Source of the DNA: an uncultured Acidobacteriota bacterium
Lineage (GTDB): Bacteria > Acidobacteriota > Terriglobia > UBA7540
Assembly (NCBI GenBank): GCA_937900045.1
Contig: CALCEB010000215.1
Coordinates: 1-7,436, forward strand
DNA length: 7,436 nt
Reading direction: 5' to 3'
Shown: piece after piece, positions 5,653 through 7,436 of the stretch
Layout of the letters: each line of letters opens with the position of its first letter
How positions within the stretch are numbered: the first letter of the stretch is position 1
The notes under the pieces: generated by a model
The model's database searches: none
Told to the model about the DNA's origin: nothing
Seen by the model: only the letters and a program-made list of their open reading frames with translations
Made by a program: the position numbers and the translations under genes

Positions 5653-5667
5653 GAAATCAAAATAGAC

Positions 5668-5702
5668 TTGACACGGGTCACTGGATAGTATACTATATAG
5701 TA
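5668..5702 (+). promoter_or_regulatory. Isolated sigma70-like promoter overlapped by two palindromes
   Basis: A perfect TTGACA (5668-5673) is followed after 17 bases by TACTAT (5691-5696, 4/6) or after 15 bases by TATACT (5689-5694, 5/6). The -10 area is covered by two overlapping perfect 12-bp palindromes, atagtatactat (5685-5696) and tactatatagta (5691-5702), giving alternating AGTA/ACTA half sites typical of an operator for a dimeric repressor such as a PadR- or GntR-type regulator; the family is a guess. No gene with a ribosome site begins within reach downstream, so this looks like the remnant of a lost regulated gene or the promoter of an untranslated RNA. Confidence 0.5.
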
Positions 5703-5780
5703 AATATTGTTTTTCGGATTCGAGCCAGAAATCCGGCCCCAAATGACCCATGCCAGGGCCCATATTCTCGGAGTTAATCT

Positions 5781-5970
5781 CAGGAATCCGTCATTGGGGA
5801 AGCCCGCCTTGACGGGTGTCATCATGTGGCTCACGGCGCATCGTGCGCGGGAAAGGTAGCCCTCTTCAAGACGGGTAATTTCAGGAATTTGTTACTCCTG
5901 CACAGCTTGTCTCCGCGAAGGCGGGGAGCGGGAATTCATGCTGTGGGGGCAATTACAGGAAATCGTCATT
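5781..5970 (+). repeat. Three degenerate 15-bp repeats
   Basis: The three copies are caggaatccgtcatt (5781-5795), caggaatttgttact (5882-5896) and caggaaatcgtcatt (5956-5970). The first and third agree at 13 of 15 bases. Each is followed by a GC-rich imperfect palindrome (cccg/cggg at 5803-5816; ctccgc/gcggggag around 5911-5928; ccccgcaag near 5972-5980). They look like decayed copies of one dispersed palindromic repeat. Confidence 0.4.
5856..5875 (+). repeat. Imperfect GTAG-foot hairpin
   Basis: GTAG (5856-5859) is followed by ccctcttcaagacggg, an imperfect palindrome (ccc-tctt pairing with aaga-c-ggg). It has the same layout as the clear REP-like units at 5562 and 6268 but a different and weaker stem, so confidence is low. 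Confidence 0.3.
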
Positions 5971-6126
5971 CCCCCGCAAGCCGTAATCCATCAAAAGAAG
6001 TCTGAAAGACAGGGGTGAGGCGGTTCGCAGCAAAAAAAAGATTGTTGAGGGGGAAAACCCAAACTCGATTGAAAACAAAGGACGACTCGAGGACCAAACC
6101 CATCCAAAGCCACTGGGCAAAGCCAT

Positions 6127-6172
6127 TGAAATCGCATAAATCCTGTATTATGCGGAAGATACATCGATTTCA
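6127..6172. repeat. Bulged inverted repeat
   Basis: The inner arms cgcataa (6133-6139) and ttatgcg (6148-6154) pair perfectly around an 8-base loop. The outer arms tgaaat (6127-6132) and atttca (6167-6172) also pair, leaving a 12-base bulge on one side. It could be an RNA structure or a decayed palindrome; there is no functional evidence. Confidence 0.35.
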
Positions 6173-6267
6173 GGGAAAAATGCAAGTATTTTATTTAGAA
6201 TCAATGAGTTATGAGAAGCGTGAGACACCGGCTGGCATTCTGACGACTGGATGGAGCATTTGAAGAA

Positions 6268-6290
6268 GTAGCGCCGGGCTTCAGCCCGGC
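6268..6290 (+). repeat. REP-like GTAG hairpin, second type
   Basis: GTAG (6268-6271), one base, then gccgggct-tc-agcccggc (6273-6290), a perfect 8-bp palindrome. In RNA or single-stranded DNA it would form a 7-bp stem with a ttca loop. It has the same architecture as the unit at 5562-5584 but an unrelated stem sequence, so it is a second REP family. It stands alone, without an inverted partner nearby. Confidence 0.6.
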
Positions 6291-6353
6291 ACAGACCTTT
6301 CGCGACGGGGATGGGACCAGTTCACCCTGGAGCCCGAAGCGCCCAAAATATTT

Positions 6354-6386
6354 TGTCTCGTTCGTCCCGGCTGTCTCGTTTGTCCG
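6354..6386 (+). repeat. Tandem 15-bp repeat (tgtctcgtt type)
   Basis: tgtctcgttcgtccc (6354-6368) is followed three bases later by tgtctcgtttgtccg (6372-6386), 13 of 15 bases identical. It is preceded by the 10-bp palindrome aaaatatttt (6345-6354). Its reverse complement shares gacgaacgagaca-like wording with the gacaaaacgaac repeats further on. Confidence 0.45.
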
Positions 6387-6560
6387 AGGCACCTATGCTA
6401 CGATCTTTACCAATGTTTGAAACGACCAATGGCAACCACAATCCCACAAACGCTATTTGGCAGGTTTGCCGCCCGCACTCTACTTCTAGAGTCGTACATT
6501 GGAGGTAGTAGCTCCCGCCGCCTCATCGTTGCCTTCTTGTCGCGTAGCAACATTAAAAGT

Positions 6561-6631
6561 GACAAAACGAACCGGAGGAGTTATTGAAAACAAAGGACCG
6601 GCATTTTCAATTGAGACAAAACGAACCGGAG
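6561..6631 (+). repeat. Direct repeat of 17 bp spaced 54 bp apart
   Basis: gacaaaacgaaccggag occurs exactly at 6561-6577 and 6615-6631, 54 bases apart. Between them lies attgaaaacaaaggac (6583-6598), which also occurs exactly at 6068-6083. Because the spacing is a multiple of three, one frame (GTG 6559 to TAG 6657, 32 residues) reads as a peptide repeat TKRTG...TKRTG. A ribosome-site-like GGAGGAG (6574-6580) precedes a TTG that opens an 18-residue frame ending at 6640. Neither frame is called as a gene. Confidence 0.6.
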
Positions 6632-6647
6632 AAAACATAGGAAAACT

Positions 6648-6841
6648 TTCAAGGTAGCAGACTTGATTTGAAGGTCCGTGTAGTACCCACGAGCGGCTTA
6701 TAACGTAAACTTTAGCATGTCACGCTCAATTTTATTGATACCTGAGTGCGCCGGCTAATGTCCGGTCTCGCGGCGGAAGGCATTGGCGATTCGGCACTAC
6801 AGCCACCGGTTCGAAAAGGGTGGGGTGCCATTCAAGGTAGC
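6648..6841 (+). repeat. Separated 11-bp direct repeat upstream of mutS
   Basis: ttcaaggtagc occurs at 6648-6658 and again at 6831-6841, and both copies are followed within 11 bases by gattt. The second copy lies 25 bp before the mutS start. It could be chance or a trace of the same repeat family as the neighbouring elements. Confidence 0.3.
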
Positions 6842-6865
6842 CTGCAAGATTTACGGAATTGGGGA

Positions 6866-7436
6866 ATGAGCGACTTTTCCACGCCTCTAATGAGGCAATA
6901 CCAATCCATCAAAGAACGCCACCCGCAGGCGCTCCTGTTCTTCCGCCTGGGTGACTTCTACGAGCTCTTCTTTGAAGATGCCATCATCGCCGCGCGCGAA
7001 CTGCAGATTACTCTCACCTCCCGCAACAAGGAAAAGGGTCAAGCCATTCCCATGTGCGGTGTTCCCTACCACGCCGCGGATGGCTACATTGCCAAGCTGG
7101 TCCGGAAGGGATTCCGCGTCGCTATCTGTGACCAGATGGAGGATCCCCGCCTTGCTAAAAAGCTCGTGAAGCGCGAGGTGACGCGGGTTGTTTCCCCCGG
7201 TACTTCAATTGACATGCAGTCGCTCGAGCCACGCGCCAACAATTACCTTGCCGCAGCCATCGAGCGCGACAGCGCCATCGGCCTGGCGTTCGCAGACCTT
7301 TCCACCGGCCACTTTCTGGCAACGCAATTTGGCGGGCCGGAGTTCCGGACGCGTTTCCGGGAAGAGCTTGAGCGAATGCAGCCGAGCGAGCTGCTGCTTC
7401 CCGAAACCTCTGAATCCAACCGGAGCGCGGCAAGGG
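6866..7436 (+). CDS. mutS: DNA mismatch repair protein MutS, N-terminal part (runs off window)
   Basis: The frame is open from ATG 6866 to the window edge, giving 190 residues of a protein usually about 850-900 long. MutS dimers scan DNA, bind mismatches and recruit MutL. The N-terminal mismatch-recognition domain is plain: 'TPLMRQYQSIKERHP' (6-20), the typical first helix; 'LGDFYELFFEDA' (28-39) with Phe31-x-Glu33, equivalent to the E. coli Phe36/Glu38 that reads mismatches; 'CGVPYHAADGYIAKLV' (64-79); 'VAICDQMEDP' (85-94); and 'REVTRVVSPGT', leading into the connector domain, where 'IGLAFADLSTGHF' begins. ATG 6866 fits the family start, though its ribosome site is weak (gga at 6855 or gggg directly before). 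An in-frame ATG at 6758 would add 36 unconserved residues and is less likely. The ATPase domain lies outside the window. Confidence 0.95.
   Translation, partial: MSDFSTPLMRQYQSIKERHPQALLFFRLGDFYELFFEDAIIAARELQITLTSRNKEKGQAIPMCGVPYHAADGYIAKLVRKGFRVAICDQMEDPRLAKKLVKREVTRVVSPGTSIDMQSLEPRANNYLAAAIERDSAIGLAFADLSTGHFLATQFGGPEFRTRFREELERMQPSELLLPETSESNRSAAR

Larger units (their letters stand above)
5379..6865. other. Long gene-free region between hpt and mutS, rich in palindromes and repeats
   Basis: About 1.49 kb without a recognisable gene. The open frames at 5375-5578 (which begins on the GTGA overlap with the hpt stop and ends inside a palindrome), 5613-5834 and 6015-6263 have compositions and peptides that look non-coding. 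Recognisable items in order: a small hairpin, a REP/inverted-REP pair, an isolated promoter with palindromes, degenerate 15-bp repeats, a bulged inverted repeat, a GTAG-hairpin, paired tgtctcgtt repeats and a 54-bp spaced repeat. It reads as accumulated repeat DNA and decayed sequence. Confidence 0.65.

Noticed and set aside
6015..6263. 82-residue + strand frame rich in Lys and Arg
   Set aside because: It spans the 16-mer repeat and the bulged inverted repeat; no ribosome site; composition reflects A-rich non-coding DNA.
6561..6631. CRISPR-like reading of the 17-bp repeats
   Set aside because: Only two repeat copies, too short, no further spacers and no cas genes.
6699..6704. TATAAC as the mutS -10 box
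   Set aside because: No acceptable -35 hexamer at 16-18 bases upstream; not listed as a promoter.

Overview
The window reads as a chromosomal stretch of a mesophilic or moderately thermophilic bacterium with roughly 55-58 % GC. The gene set (a PafA-like phosphatase end, a GH57 glucanotransferase-type enzyme, holA, rpsT, hpt, mutS), the protein wording and the palindrome-rich intergenic DNA suggest Acidobacteriota. That placement is an inference from family resemblance and was not tested by any search. No phage, plasmid, CRISPR or defence locus is visible, and the genes are ordinary housekeeping genes.

Layout. Bases 1-353 hold the 3' end of an alkaline-phosphatase-superfamily gene on the + strand. 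Bases 354-656 are non-coding. They contain a MITE-like insertion (about 458-628) with near-identical terminal inverted repeats, a large GC-rich nested hairpin and a 14-bp direct duplication on each side. Bases 657-2813 on the - strand encode a complete GH57 alpha-glucan enzyme starting at TTG. A 370-bp divergent intergenic region leads to holA (+ strand, best start GTG 3184). Convergent to holA is rpsT (- strand, best start GTG 4752). It is driven by a good sigma70-type promoter lying in the short divergent spacer shared with hpt (4827-5378, + strand).

Bases 5379-6865 form an unusually long (about 1.5 kb) gene-free stretch. In order it carries a REP/inverted-REP pair with GTAG feet, an isolated consensus-like promoter overlapped by two interlocking palindromes with no gene behind it, degenerate 15-bp repeats, a second unrelated GTAG-hairpin, and 15-17 bp repeats including two copies 54 bp apart. 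At 6866 the mutS gene begins on the + strand and runs off the window after 190 codons; its start site, FYE mismatch-reading motif and N-terminal domain are clear.

The genes do not form one operon. The functional themes are DNA replication and repair (holA, mutS), translation (rpsT), purine salvage (hpt), alpha-glucan metabolism (GH57) and phosphate-ester hydrolysis (the partial first gene). I found no convincing new biological system. The most unusual material is the repeat and palindrome content of the two larger gene-free regions and the orphan promoter/operator at 5668-5702.
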